From Streptomyces sp. NBC_01351 (GTDB lineage Bacteria > Actinomycetota > Actinomycetes > Streptomycetales > Streptomycetaceae), in the NCBI RefSeq assembly GCF_036237315.1, contig NZ_CP108356.1, positions 682,001-746,000 on the forward strand: 64,000 bases of DNA, read 5' to 3'. Shown here piece by piece: positions 28,377 to 36,877 of the stretch; the stretch's first letter is position 1; each line of letters starts with the position of its first letter. Under the pieces are notes generated by a model. It had not been told where the DNA came from. It saw only the letters and a list, made by a program, of their open reading frames with translations, and ran no database searches. Position numbers and translations under genes: made by a program.

Positions 28377-28949
28377 TCAGCGCGGGTCGCCCGAGTCCAA
28401 GCCGGTCGGCGCGTCCCACGCCGCCACCGGCGTCGAGGGCTGACGCGCCTTCCCCGCCGCGTCGGCGGTGAAGACCTGGGCGGCGCGTTCGACGCGCAGG
28501 GCCTCGAGGATCCGGATCTGCCGCTCGGCGCGCCGCAGGAGCTCCCGGAGGCGTGCTCCGTCGATGCGGGGGTCCGTGGCCGCCAGGGTCTGGAGCGAGC
28601 GCCAGGCACACGCCTTGCCTTCGACGCCCAGCCGCATGGCCTCCAGTTCGACGACGTCGCTGAGCGGGGAGCGGGACACAATGCGTCCGTTGAGCTTGAG
28701 CCTGCCCGCCTTCTCGGCGAGCCAGCCGAGGGCGGTGCGGCTTCGCATCACGGGGACCCGGAGGTCGGTCATGATGCGCCGCAGGCTCTCCCGGTCCTGG
28801 GCGACTTCCTGGGCCATGGCCGCCAGTGTCGGCCCCAGGGGCGTGTCCCGGTGGGCGCGGGCCGCGCGGCGCAGGAGTTCGACTCCCGAGGCGGCGCCGG
28901 TCAGGTGGTCGTTGAGGTAGATGGCGAGGAGCTTCGGGCGGTCGTTCAT
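28377..28949 (-). CDS. Helical protein, ferritin-like in appearance, last gene of a redox operon
   Basis: 190 residues, mostly amphipathic helix. LLAIYLNDHLTGAASGVELL, then RRAARAHRDTPLGPTLAAMA and VELEAMRLGVEGKACAWRSL recall proteins annotated as hypothetical in streptomycetes next to iron-containing redox enzymes. No clear di-iron ligand set can be read, so I call it only helical. Its ATG overlaps the stop of the upstream gene (ATGA), so it is translationally coupled. Confidence 0.65.
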   Translation of the reverse strand: MNDRPKLLAIYLNDHLTGAASGVELLRRAARAHRDTPLGPTLAAMAQEVAQDRESLRRIMTDLRVPVMRSRTALGWLAEKAGRLKLNGRIVSRSPLSDVVELEAMRLGVEGKACAWRSLQTLAATDPRIDGARLRELLRRAERQIRILEALRVERAAQVFTADAAGKARQPSTPVAAWDAPTGLDSGDPR

Positions 28950-30004
28950 GGCGGTGTCTCCGGTGAGGTGGAGTACGGGTGTCCGGTCAACGGGCTGCGC
29001 AGGGCCGAGGCACCCCGGTCCCAGGACGCACGGACGTGCCGGCCGAGGCGGTCTTCCAGGAGCAGCGTCGCCGTGCAGCCGAAGGCGATGTCGGCCTCCA
29101 GTCCTGGTTCCCCGGCGAGCAGTCCGCCGATGACCTCACGGCGCACGACTTGCTCGTGTACGGCGTCGGCCTCCACGTGCTCGGTGTAGAAGCGCTCGGC
29201 CGCCGGTCCCGCACCGCACCGCCGCATCGCGTTGGCGAGGCGACGGGATCCGGGGGAGGAGGTGACCTCCAGGCAGGCGAAGTGCCCCACGAGTGCGCCG
29301 CGGAGTGCCCGGTGCAGGCCGAAGAGCGACATCAGGTTGACGGTGGCGAGCAGGGGTGCCGGGGCACGGTCGAGGTACGTGCCGTACGTGGCGTCCAGGC
29401 CCAGGTCGGTCATGAGCCCGGCGAAGAGCGTGGCGTGGATGCGGTCGGCGCGGCCGGCCCCGAACTCGTCGTACTCGATGGCGGCCATGGCGGCTTTGGC
29501 GCGGCCGCTCAGGCGCGGGACCACCCAGAGGTGCGGGTCGGCCTCCTTGAGGTGGTAGAGGGACCGCAGGGCCGCGTACTCGCGCAGCTGCCACAGTTCG
29601 CCCTGCCGTTCGAGGTAGTGGCTCACACTGCCGGTCAGGTCGACCGGCTCCACGAGCAGCGGGGCGAAGGCCGCGTCGACGGTCTGCGGTGCGTCGTGCA
29701 GCGCGGACCGCAGGGCGTCCAGGACCACGGACTCCAGGTCCCGGCGCAGCCGGAGCAGGTCCGGATCCCACTCGCGCTCGTCGGGGACGCCGGCGAAGCC
29801 TCGGTAGTGCAGTTCGTACAGCAGGTAGAGGGCGAGCTGGAGGTCCTCGCCCCAGGGATCGGCCCCGGGCACGGATCCGGCCACGGATCCGGTGGCGCGG
29901 GCGGGCACCCGGCCGGAGCGCAGGGCGTCGACGACGGCCTGTGACAGTTCGCCCCGGCCGCCGACCAGGTCGGGGGCGGCAACAGCGGGGCCGGACGTGG
30001 TCAT
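28946..30004 (-). CDS. Iron-containing redox enzyme family protein (haem-oxygenase-like fold)
   Basis: 352 residues from an ATG overlapping the stop of the CDGSH gene. Segments typical of this family: LALYLLYELHYRGFAGVPDE, EFGAGRADRIHATLFAGLM, NLMSLFGLHRALRGALVGHF, and FYTEHVEADAVHEQV, whose Glu and His residues are candidate di-iron ligands of the haem-oxygenase-like oxidase scaffold. Relatives include N-oxygenases and other non-haem di-iron oxidases. Operon partners (methyltransferase and CDGSH Fe-S protein) suggest an oxidative tailoring or iron/redox task. Exact reaction unknown. Confidence 0.78.
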   Translation of the reverse strand: MTTSGPAVAAPDLVGGRGELSQAVVDALRSGRVPARATGSVAGSVPGADPWGEDLQLALYLLYELHYRGFAGVPDEREWDPDLLRLRRDLESVVLDALRSALHDAPQTVDAAFAPLLVEPVDLTGSVSHYLERQGELWQLREYAALRSLYHLKEADPHLWVVPRLSGRAKAAMAAIEYDEFGAGRADRIHATLFAGLMTDLGLDATYGTYLDRAPAPLLATVNLMSLFGLHRALRGALVGHFACLEVTSSPGSRRLANAMRRCGAGPAAERFYTEHVEADAVHEQVVRREVIGGLLAGEPGLEADIAFGCTATLLLEDRLGRHVRASWDRGASALRSPLTGHPYSTSPETPP

Positions 30005-30255
30005 GGGCGGCTCCCGTCCTCGGGCGCCGCCGTGCCCCGTCGGTGTGGGCGGTGGCTGGTGTCGCACCAGGGGTAGGTCCGGCTTCGGCGGCAGGTGCAC
30101 ACCGCGACCACGAAGCGGTCCGAACGGGCGACCGAACCGTCCTCCAGGAGGATCTCCACCGGTCCCTCGACCAGCACCGGGCCCCCGGGCTCGACCGCCA
30201 CCCGGCGGGCCGGGCAGGACGGGGACTCGGCGGGGCGGTCAGCGGCGCTGGGCAC
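30001..30255 (-). CDS. CDGSH iron-sulfur domain protein
   Basis: 84 residues. The cluster motif is intact: CTCRRSRTYPWCDTSHR fits C-x-C-x2-(S/T)-x3-P-x-C-D-x2-H, the 3Cys-1His 2Fe-2S site. Preceded by a short beta part (GPVLVEGPVEILLEDG). It overlaps the methyltransferase gene by 17 bases and the next gene by 4, so expression of all is linked. It may shuttle electrons to the downstream di-iron-type enzyme. Confidence 0.88.
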   Translation of the reverse strand: MPSAADRPAESPSCPARRVAVEPGGPVLVEGPVEILLEDGSVARSDRFVVAVCTCRRSRTYPWCDTSHRPHRRGTAAPEDGSRP

Positions 30256-30946
30256 GGATGACCACCAGCTCTTCCCATTCGGCGCCCTCGACCGCGAGGC
30301 CCTGACCTTCCAGCCAGGCACGGCGGGCGCGCAGTACCGGCCCCCAGGGCACCGAGGCGTGCAGGACGACCCGGGCGTCGAGCCCGGCCCGCTCCAGGCG
30401 CCGCACCGTGGTCCGTGGACCGCACATGCCGGAGTGGACCATGAGCAGGACGCCACCGGGGCGCAACAGGGCGGCGGCCGTCGCGCAGATCCTGTCGATG
30501 ATCAGGCGTCCCGTGGGACCGGCGTCCCAGGCCCGTTCGGCGCCGCGCGTCGGCAGCCGGGCGGCCGGGGAGGGGACGTAGGGAGGGTTGGCGAGGACGA
30601 GGTCGAACCGTCGGCCCCGGGTGCGGAGGGCGAAGTCTCCGTGGAGTACGCGCAGCGGCAGCCGGTGCCGCAGGGCGTTCAGGTACGTCGCGATGACAGC
30701 GGGCCAGGAGACGTCGACCGCGGTGACACGGGCTCCCCTGCCCGCCGCGTGGAGTGCGAGGACACCGGTGCCGGTGCCTATCTCCATCACCGCCGCGGCG
30801 GGGCGCAGCTCCTCCCGGGCGAGGGCCTCGTCCAGGAGTCTCGTGTCTGCCTGCGGGCGGTAGACACCGGGCGGTGCGAGCAGCCGGGGCCGGGCCCTGG
30901 CTGTCCGTCCGGTGGTCGGTGCGGTGGTCGGTGCAGTACGGGACAT
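30239..30946 (-). CDS. HemK2/PrmC-like class I methyltransferase
   Basis: 235 residues. SAM-binding motif VMEIGTGTGVLALHAAGRG, then the diagnostic LVLANPPYVPSP of N5-glutamine or amino methyltransferases, and LLRPGGVLLMVHSGMCG. Smaller than PrmC (no N-terminal helical domain), like archaeal/eukaryotic HemK2. First gene of an overlapping four-gene operon. Protein or small-molecule methylation is possible. Confidence 0.85.
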   Translation of the reverse strand: MSRTAPTTAPTTGRTARARPRLLAPPGVYRPQADTRLLDEALAREELRPAAAVMEIGTGTGVLALHAAGRGARVTAVDVSWPAVIATYLNALRHRLPLRVLHGDFALRTRGRRFDLVLANPPYVPSPAARLPTRGAERAWDAGPTGRLIIDRICATAAALLRPGGVLLMVHSGMCGPRTTVRRLERAGLDARVVLHASVPWGPVLRARRAWLEGQGLAVEGAEWEELVVIRAQRR

Positions 30947-31063
30947 GATCAAGACCTCGGGCTTCCGGGTGGGGATTTCCCGGCAGTGTGGGCCGGGCTG
31001 TCTCATCGGGCCCGCCGTGGACCTGCCGGGACGCGAACCCGGTGGCCGTCCGGCCGGGCAGAG

Positions 31064-31831
31064 TCACCTCCCCGGTGGAGCGGACTCGCCCGGCACGGCC
31101 GCGTGCCCGTCCGGGGTGAGGTGGTAGACGGCGAAGGCCTGGTCTATGACGGGCATGGCGACGTTCCGGACCCTGATCCCGCCCGCCGTCATTCCGTGTT
31201 CGGTACCGAGATGGGCGTGTCCGTGGACGGCCAGGTCGGCGCCCTGCTCGTCCATCGCCTCGGCGAGCAGGTAGCTGCCGAGGAAGGGGTAGATCTCCCG
31301 GGGCTCACCCGCCAGGGTGTCGGGCACGGGCGCGAAGTGCGTCAGAGCGATGCGCAGACCGCAGCCCTCCTCGCGGAGCTCTCCCAGCGCCCGCCCGAGC
31401 GCCTCGGCACATGTGCGGGTGTAGCGGATGAAGGCCTTCATCTCCGGTTCGCCGAATTCGCTTCCGCTGCCTCCGGCGAAGCCTCCGCAGAAACCCTTGG
31501 TCCCCGCGACGCCCACCTTCGTAGCGCCGAGGTCGAGGGCGATCCCGTCGCCCTCCAGTACGTGCACGCCCGCCGCCCGCAGCTCCCGGGTGACGGCTTC
31601 CTGCTGATCGCTCTGGTAGTCGTGGTTCCCGAGGACCGCGACGACGGGCACCGGCAGCCCGGCCACCTCCGCGGCCACCACCCGGGCTTCCGCCGGTGTG
31701 CCGTGCCGGGTGAGGTCGCCGGCCAGCAGCAGCACGTCCGCGCACGTGCCGAGGGTGTCGAAGGCGGGCCTCAGCAGCCCGGCGCTGTCGGGGCCGAGGT
31801 GGATGTCGCCGACGGCCGCCACGCGGATCAC
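31064..31831 (-). CDS. Metallophosphoesterase
   Basis: 255 residues. Calcineurin-like motifs in order: AAVGDIHLG, LLLAGDLTRHG, VLGNHDYQSD, ALTHFAPVP and VHGHAHLG. The intact set of metal ligands indicates an active enzyme on phosphoesters or cyclic nucleotides. GTG start overlaps the upstream BON-like gene's stop (GTGA). Third gene of a tightly overlapped trio. Confidence 0.88.
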   Translation of the reverse strand: MIRVAAVGDIHLGPDSAGLLRPAFDTLGTCADVLLLAGDLTRHGTPAEARVVAAEVAGLPVPVVAVLGNHDYQSDQQEAVTRELRAAGVHVLEGDGIALDLGATKVGVAGTKGFCGGFAGGSGSEFGEPEMKAFIRYTRTCAEALGRALGELREEGCGLRIALTHFAPVPDTLAGEPREIYPFLGSYLLAEAMDEQGADLAVHGHAHLGTEHGMTAGGIRVRNVAMPVIDQAFAVYHLTPDGHAAVPGESAPPGR

Positions 31832-32082
31832 GACAGCTCCTCGGAATGGTCGGGCGGGCGGGGGTGGCTCACCGTCAGGTCCTCGTACCAGTCCAGGCCC
31901 GCCAGCTCCTCCCCCGCGATGCGCAGGACGGCCGTCCGGCACTCCTCGTCGGGGACACGGCCCCGTACGACGGCCCGGGCGCCGTGCGTCTCGACCCGTA
32001 CGCCGAGTTCGGCGGTCTCCTCGCGCGCCAGCCGGTCACGCAGGTGCTCGATGCGGTACTCGGTGATCTCGGTGGAGGTCAC
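31828..32082 (-). CDS. BON-like small protein
   Basis: 84 residues, alpha-beta pattern: RIEHLRDRLAREETAELGVR, then GARAVVRGRVPDEECRTAVL and LDWYEDLTVSHPRPP. The repeated strand-turn with G-x-V-x-x-x is like a BON domain; assignment is tentative. Overlaps both neighbours by 4 bases, so it is produced with the nucleotidyltransferase-like protein and the phosphoesterase. Confidence 0.6.
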   Translation of the reverse strand: MTSTEITEYRIEHLRDRLAREETAELGVRVETHGARAVVRGRVPDEECRTAVLRIAGEELAGLDWYEDLTVSHPRPPDHSEELS

Positions 32083-32756
32083 GTCGCTTCCTCGCTCTCG
32101 TCCGGCCCCTCGGTGCGGCGCTCGATGACCTCGAGTCTCGCGAGCAGATAGAAGAAGGCGTCCGAGAGCGGGGCCTCCCGATGGTCCCGGTCGAGGCGGT
32201 CCCAGTCGATCTGTTCGCGCAGCATGCGGGCCATGGGCAGCAGGTCGCCGAAGTCGCAGTAGTGCTCGCAGAGCGCGACGAGGCGGCTCTCCATGAGGTC
32301 GGTCGGCGAGAGGACCGGCATCCACACCGAGTCCACCGCCTTGACGCCTGCCCGCCCCAGCAGCTCCGTACTGACCGGACGCCTGGCCAGCTCGAAGATG
32401 AGGTCGATCTCCTCCCCGCCCGAACGGCCCTTGACCAGCCAGTCCTCGGGGGCCCGACGCATGGCGATGCCGCCGCCCTCCAGGGCCTCGATCGCCGCGT
32501 CGGCGTCCTCGGGCCGGACGCAGAAGTCGGTGTCGTGCTGGAACCGCGCCGGCAGACCATGGGCGAAGGCGGCCACGCTGCCCGCGAGGGCGAAGGGCTT
32601 CCCGGTGCGCTTGAGCAGCGCTGCCACGTGCTTCGTGGTTTCCAAGATCGCCTGGGTGTGGTCCTTGGGCAGCGGACCATCGGCCGGAGCCGGGGGGCTC
32701 AGGCCTCCGGGCGGGGGAAGCCCCGCCGGCGTCGGCAGGGCGGTCTTGCCGACCAT
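32079..32756 (-). CDS. Nucleotidyltransferase-fold protein
   Basis: 225 residues. Core resembles minimal nucleotidyltransferase/AbiEii-like proteins: FALAGSVAAFAHGLPARF followed by HDTDFCV (the G-S and D-x-D elements) and EEIDLIFELARRP with the third acidic residue. Then a helical C-terminal part with MESRLVALCEHYCDFGDL. Substrate unknown. Head of an operon with a BON-like protein and a metallophosphoesterase, so a nucleotide-transfer and removal pair is conceivable. Confidence 0.72.
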   Translation of the reverse strand: MVGKTALPTPAGLPPPGGLSPPAPADGPLPKDHTQAILETTKHVAALLKRTGKPFALAGSVAAFAHGLPARFQHDTDFCVRPEDADAAIEALEGGGIAMRRAPEDWLVKGRSGGEEIDLIFELARRPVSTELLGRAGVKAVDSVWMPVLSPTDLMESRLVALCEHYCDFGDLLPMARMLREQIDWDRLDRDHREAPLSDAFFYLLARLEVIERRTEGPDESEEAT

Positions 32757-32873
32757 GGCGCCTCACTCACGACCGAGTGCCTCGGAAATCCGTGTCGCCT
32801 TCGGCACGACACCGCACAGCACGTGGGGCACCTAACCACTCCAAAGCATCTCAAACCCGACATCGGCTCCGAG

Positions 32874-32898
32874 GAGTGTGCGGGGACGTGGCGGGTAG
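32874..32898 (+). promoter_or_regulatory. SigB/SigF-type stress promoter candidate
   Basis: GAGT, 15 bases, then GGGTAG fits the streptomycete SigB pattern G-N-N-T-N14-16-G-G-G-T-A-C/T except for the last base. It lies 39 bases before the start of the Rho_N-like gene. Consistent with the stress-type gene content of the area, but a single loose motif. Confidence 0.35.
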
Positions 32899-32936
32899 GC
32901 GCCCCACGATCCCCCGGCCCTGACAGAGGAGGCATC

Positions 32937-33260
32937 ATGCCCCGCGGATCCAGCCCGAAGCGTGAACGGCAGTACGAGCACATCAAGGAGAGCGCGGAGA
33001 AGCGCGGCGAAAGCACCAAGCGCGCGAAGGAGATCGCGGCCCGCACCGTGAACAAGGAACGGGCCCGCTCCGGCGAGTCCAAGACGGCGAGCAAGAGCTC
33101 GACCCAGGACACCTCCTCGTCCAAGCGCGGTGGGCAGCGCTCCCACAGCGGATCGGAAGGCCCGACCTACGACCAGCTCTACGCCGAGGCCAAGCGCCGC
33201 AACCTGCACGGCCGTTCCTCCATGGACAAGGCCGAACTCAAGCGCAAGCTCGGCCACTAG
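32937..33260 (+). CDS. Basic Rho_N/SAP-like protein (annotated elsewhere as plasmid stabilization protein)
   Basis: 107 residues, ATG after AGAGGAGGCATC. The N-terminal two thirds are highly charged and Ser/Lys-rich (KRERQYEHIKESAEKRGES). The C-terminal YDQLYAEAKRRNLHGRSSMD with KAELKRKLG is the Rho termination factor N-terminal-like helix-extended-loop-helix that binds nucleic acid. Common in Streptomyces as a small stress-induced protein; not evidence of a plasmid. Confidence 0.82.
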   Translation: MPRGSSPKRERQYEHIKESAEKRGESTKRAKEIAARTVNKERARSGESKTASKSSTQDTSSSKRGGQRSHSGSEGPTYDQLYAEAKRRNLHGRSSMDKAELKRKLGH

Positions 33261-33280
33261 CCCCGGTAGGAGGTGCGCGC

Positions 33281-33991
33281 ATGAACCGGGCCGCACTCTT
33301 CGATGTGGACGGCACCCTCACCGACACCAACCACCTCCACGTCACCTCCTGGTGGGAAGCCCTTCGACAGGCCGGTCACGACGTGGCGATGCACGACATC
33401 CACCGCGCGATCGGCCTGCCCGGCGAGGACCTCCTCGACCACCTGCTGGGGGACGGCCACCACAAGGACGAGTACGACACCCTCGGCGCGGCGCACGACA
33501 CGCTCTACGGCACGTACTTCGACCGGCTGCCCCCGCTGGACTCGGCAGCCGAGCTGCTGCGCGAACTGCACCGGCGCGGCTGGCGGGTGGTGCTCGTGAC
33601 CTCCGCCCAGGACCACGAACTGGACGCGCTCCGGCGCGCCATCGACGCCGACGACGCCATCACGGCCACGGCCAGCGCCGACGACGTGAGCGAGGGCAAG
33701 CCCGCCCCCGACCCGGTCCAGCACGGCCTCGACCTCGCCGACGCACCCGCTCACAGCGCCGTATTCGTCGGCGACACGGTCTGGGACATGAAAGCGGGCG
33801 CGAGGGCCGGCGTCGCCTGCGTGGGCCTGCTCTGCGGCGGCATCCCGCGCGCCGACCTCGAAGAGGCCGGCGCCCGAGCCGTCTACCGGGACCCGGCCGA
33901 CCTCCTCGGCCGCCTCGACCAGAGCCCGTTCGCCCTGACGCCGACCGGCGACGGCCCGCCGCGACCTGCCGGAAGGGAGCTCGACCCATGA
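33281..33991 (+). CDS. HAD family hydrolase (phosphatase-like)
   Basis: 236 residues. HAD motif I LFDVDGTLTDTN, motif II VLVTSAQD, motif III Lys in EGKPAPDPV and motif IV FVGDTVWDMKAG, with a helical cap in between; all catalytic residues present. Likely a small-molecule phosphatase of the phosphoglycolate type. Its stop overlaps the start of the SDR gene (ATGA). Confidence 0.9.
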   Translation: MNRAALFDVDGTLTDTNHLHVTSWWEALRQAGHDVAMHDIHRAIGLPGEDLLDHLLGDGHHKDEYDTLGAAHDTLYGTYFDRLPPLDSAAELLRELHRRGWRVVLVTSAQDHELDALRRAIDADDAITATASADDVSEGKPAPDPVQHGLDLADAPAHSAVFVGDTVWDMKAGARAGVACVGLLCGGIPRADLEEAGARAVYRDPADLLGRLDQSPFALTPTGDGPPRPAGRELDP

Positions 33992-35049
33992 CCGTTCCGA
34001 CCCCGGACCCGACGTCCGGGCCCCGTCCGGAGCCCCTCCACGTGGTCGTTGTCGGAGCCACGGGCAACGTCGGCAGCAGCGTGGTGCGGGCCCTCGCCGA
34101 GGATCCCGCCGTGCGTTCCGTCACGGGGCTGGCGCGCCGCGTTCCCGACTGGCGGCCGGACAAGACCCGCTGGCAGGCGGCTGACATCGAACCGGGCGGG
34201 GCGGACCTCGTAGCCCTCTTCACCGGAGCGGACGCGGTGATCCACCTCGCCTGGAAGTTCCAGCCCACCCACCACCCGGCCGAGACCTGGCGCACCAACG
34301 TTCTCGGCAGCATCCGCGTGTTCGAGGCCGTCGCCGCTGCCGGAGTGCCCGTCCTCGTGCACGCCTCCTCGGTGGGCGCGTACTCGCCCGGACCCAAGGA
34401 CCGTACGGTCGACGAGTCCTGGCCCACCCACGGCTGGCCCCAGGCGGCCTACACCCGCGAGAAGGCGTATCTGGAGCGGGTCCTCGACGCCTACGAACGG
34501 GACCACCCGGACATCCGCGTGGTACGCATGCGGCCAGGATTCCTGTTCAAACGGGCGTCCGCGTCCGAGCAACGACGCATCTTCGCGGGCCGGCTGCTGC
34601 CCGCCCGCCTGGTGCGGCCAGGGCTGATACCCGCCGTACCCGATCTGCCGGGCCTCCGCTTCCAGGCCCTGCACACCGACGACGCGGCCGCCGCTTACCG
34701 TGCGGCCGCACTCCTTCCGGTGAGCGGGGCGTTCAACCTGGCCGCCGAACCGCCCATGGACGCCGCCGTCCTGGCCCGTATCCTCCGGGCACGGAGCCTG
34801 CGGATGCCCGCGAAGCCGGTTCGGGCGGCACTCGCCGCGGCCTGGCGCCTGCGCCTGGTGCCCGCCTCCCCGGACCTGTTCGACGCCGTACTGCGCCTGC
34901 CCCTCATGGACTGCGCCCGGGCGCGGCGAGAGCTGTCCTGGGAACCGGAGCACTCGTCCGTACAGGCCGTCGAAGAGTTCCTCGACGGCCTGCGAACCGG
35001 CGCGGGCATGGCCACCGCACCGCTGAGCCCGGACCGGCCGGGCGGCTGA
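33988..35049 (+). CDS. NAD-dependent epimerase/dehydratase (extended SDR)
   Basis: 353 residues. Rossmann motif VVVVGATGNVGSSVVRAL, then IHLAWKFQP, VHASSVGAYSPG and the catalytic YTREK (Y-x-x-x-K). The C-terminal substrate domain includes FQALHTDDAAAAYRAA. Acts on a nucleotide sugar or related carbonyl compound; substrate unknown. Coupled to the upstream HAD gene. A 10-bp-stem terminator follows. Confidence 0.88.
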   Translation: MTVPTPDPTSGPRPEPLHVVVVGATGNVGSSVVRALAEDPAVRSVTGLARRVPDWRPDKTRWQAADIEPGGADLVALFTGADAVIHLAWKFQPTHHPAETWRTNVLGSIRVFEAVAAAGVPVLVHASSVGAYSPGPKDRTVDESWPTHGWPQAAYTREKAYLERVLDAYERDHPDIRVVRMRPGFLFKRASASEQRRIFAGRLLPARLVRPGLIPAVPDLPGLRFQALHTDDAAAAYRAAALLPVSGAFNLAAEPPMDAAVLARILRARSLRMPAKPVRAALAAAWRLRLVPASPDLFDAVLRLPLMDCARARRELSWEPEHSSVQAVEEFLDGLRTGAGMATAPLSPDRPGG

Positions 35050-35181
35050 GCCCTTTCGGCGGCTCCCTTTCGGTGCCTCCTTCTCGGCAGCCCCTACAGG
35101 TGGCTCCTGCTCCCGTGGGGGCGCGCCCAGTGGCGTGAACCACCAGCTCACGCGGGCCAAGCTCACACGGGCCAGTGGGAA

Positions 35182-35213
35182 ATGGCCCCGGGGCACGGCT
35201 GCACCGGGGCCAT
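35182..35213. terminator. Hairpin between convergent SDR and SRPBCC genes
   Basis: ATGGCCCCGG and CCGGGGCCAT form a perfect 10-bp stem with a 12-base loop, ending 14 bases before the SRPBCC stop codon. Position between convergent genes supports a bidirectional terminator. Confidence 0.65.
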
Positions 35214-35227
35214 CACTGCCGTCAACG

Positions 35228-35758
35228 TCATCCGCGCCGCATGTCGTCCGGCGGCGTGCCGCCGAGCATTCCGGTCCCGGTGGAGGGACCTCCGCCGGCG
35301 TCCATGGGGGTGATCCGCCCACGCCAGCCGCCGGTCTCCTGGCCCATTTCCTCGATGAAGCCCTTGAACCGCCTGAGGTCACCCTTGACCCGACGGTCCA
35401 GGACCCCGAGCGCGTCACCCGCCTTCTCCGCCATGCCGTGGGGCTCGAAGTCCATGGCGAGACTGACCCGGGTGTGGGCGTCGTCCAGGCGCTGGAACGT
35501 CACGACCCCCTTCTGCTCGACGTCACCGCTCACCGAGCGCCACGAGATCCGTTCATCGGGCATCTGGTCCACGATCTCCGTGTCGAATTCACGCTCGGCA
35601 CCCGCCACCTTGGTCTTCCAGTGACAGTGCCGTGCGTCGATCTGGCGGACCTCCTCCACCCCTTCCATGAAGCGCGGGAAATCCTCGAACTGCGTCCACT
35701 GGTTGTAGACGCTGCCCACGGGGACGTCGATGTCGATGGATTCCTTCACCATGCTCAC
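35228..35758 (-). CDS. SRPBCC family protein
   Basis: 176 residues. START/polyketide-cyclase-like fold: VKESIDIDVPVGSVYNQWTQ, FEDFPRFMEGVEEV, then RVKGDLRRFKGFIEEMGQET and GGWRGRI at the C-terminal helix. GTG start preceded by GGAGGAG; an ATG two codons later is also possible. Widespread in streptomycetes and usually stress-associated; ligand unknown. A fragment of a relative occurs near 17.3 kb. Confidence 0.85.
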   Translation of the reverse strand: MSMVKESIDIDVPVGSVYNQWTQFEDFPRFMEGVEEVRQIDARHCHWKTKVAGAEREFDTEIVDQMPDERISWRSVSGDVEQKGVVTFQRLDDAHTRVSLAMDFEPHGMAEKAGDALGVLDRRVKGDLRRFKGFIEEMGQETGGWRGRITPMDAGGGPSTGTGMLGGTPPDDMRRG

Positions 35759-35941
35759 GGGATCACTCCTCCCTGCGGTCAAGCCGGCCGGCTGCCGGCT
35801 ACGCGGCGCCTGCCCTGCCCCCAACGCTTCATGCCTGCCACCCCGTACGGGTCCTGCCGCCATTCGGCGGGGGTGCGGTGTGGCGGGGCGAGAGGTGCGG
35901 GAACAGATCCCGCCGATCCACGCCTACCGAAAGGCCGCCTC

Positions 35942-36472
35942 ATGCACTTCGTCCTCCGCAAGGACCTCGGTCTGCTCGCCCTGCGCCTCGCGGCAGGCGG
36001 CGTGCTGATCGCGCACGGCACGCAGAAGCTCTTCGGCTGGTTCGGCGGAGGCGGCATCGAAGGCACTGCCGAGGCGATGGAGCACATGGGCTTCACCCCG
36101 GGCAGGCCGAGCGCCATCGCGGCCGGGCTCGGCGAAGCGGGCGGCGGTACCCTGCTCGCGCTCGGGCTCGCCACCCCCGCGGCGGGCGCCGCGGCAGCGG
36201 GCGCCATGGCAGGAGCCGTCTCCGTCCACGCGCCCGCAGGCTTCTTCGCCCAGGGAGGCGGCTTCGAATACCCCGCCCTGCTCGGCTCCGTCGCGGCCTG
36301 CCTCGGCGTCACCGGGCCGGGGCGCTTCTCCCTCGACCACGTCAGCGGGCACAAGCTCGACCGCCCCGCTGTCATCGCGGTGGCCTTCGCCCTCAGCGCG
36401 GCGGCCGCCACCATCGTCGTCAACCGACGCATCGCCGCGATGGAGCCCCCGACCGGAGCGGACGAGGACTGA
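35942..36472 (+). CDS. DoxX family membrane protein
   Basis: 176 residues. RKDLGLLALRLAAGGVLIAH with GTQKLFGWFGG and GFTPGRPSAIAAGLGE are hallmark DoxX segments; four membrane helices follow. Most similar to DoxX proteins linked with thiol/redox homeostasis. Divergent from the SRPBCC gene, spaced by about 180 bases with no clear palindrome. Confidence 0.85.
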   Translation: MHFVLRKDLGLLALRLAAGGVLIAHGTQKLFGWFGGGGIEGTAEAMEHMGFTPGRPSAIAAGLGEAGGGTLLALGLATPAAGAAAAGAMAGAVSVHAPAGFFAQGGGFEYPALLGSVAACLGVTGPGRFSLDHVSGHKLDRPAVIAVAFALSAAAATIVVNRRIAAMEPPTGADED

Positions 36473-36499
36473 ACCGGCCCCGCCGGCCGCGCCGCACTC

Positions 36500-36877
36500 T
36501 CAGGAGCGGACGCGGAGTCCGATCTGCGTCTCCTGGTCGCCCGATACGGCCCCCGCCTGTTCGACGGTGAAATACCCGGCGAGCGCGGCCTGCACCCGCT
36601 CCACCGCCCGCGGGCCTCCCTGGAGGGTGACGCTGACCACGTCCCTCAGCCGAACCTGTGCGGCCTGCGCCGCCGCCGCCGTCGCCGGTTCCGCGGCATC
36701 GAGGGTCGCGCTCCATACGGTCACGGCCTGACCGCCTTCTACGGTGCGGCCCGCCCGGCCGTCCGTGGGAAAGGACCGTTCCAGCAGGTCGAGCACAGCT
36801 CGTGCGTCCTCCGGAGAGCAGTCACCGAGCGTCACCCCCACTTCGGCCACCGGCTTGTCCTCGTCCTGGCTCTCCAT
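36500..36877 (-). CDS. Small hypothetical protein, alpha-beta
   Basis: 125 residues, ATG preceded by GAGAGGTGGC. Pattern EVGVTLGDCSPEDARAVLDL then VWSATLDAAEP and VSVTLQGGPRAVERVQAALA suggests an alpha-beta sandwich; no motif recognised. Converges with the DoxX gene 27 bases away. Confidence 0.6.
   Translation of the reverse strand: MESQDEDKPVAEVGVTLGDCSPEDARAVLDLLERSFPTDGRAGRTVEGGQAVTVWSATLDAAEPATAAAAQAAQVRLRDVVSVTLQGGPRAVERVQAALAGYFTVEQAGAVSGDQETQIGLRVRS

Noticed and set aside
32937..33260. Plasmid origin or partition locus suggested by the name plasmid stabilization protein
   Set aside because: The protein is a Rho_N-like small basic protein common on Streptomyces chromosomes; no par genes or iterons are present.
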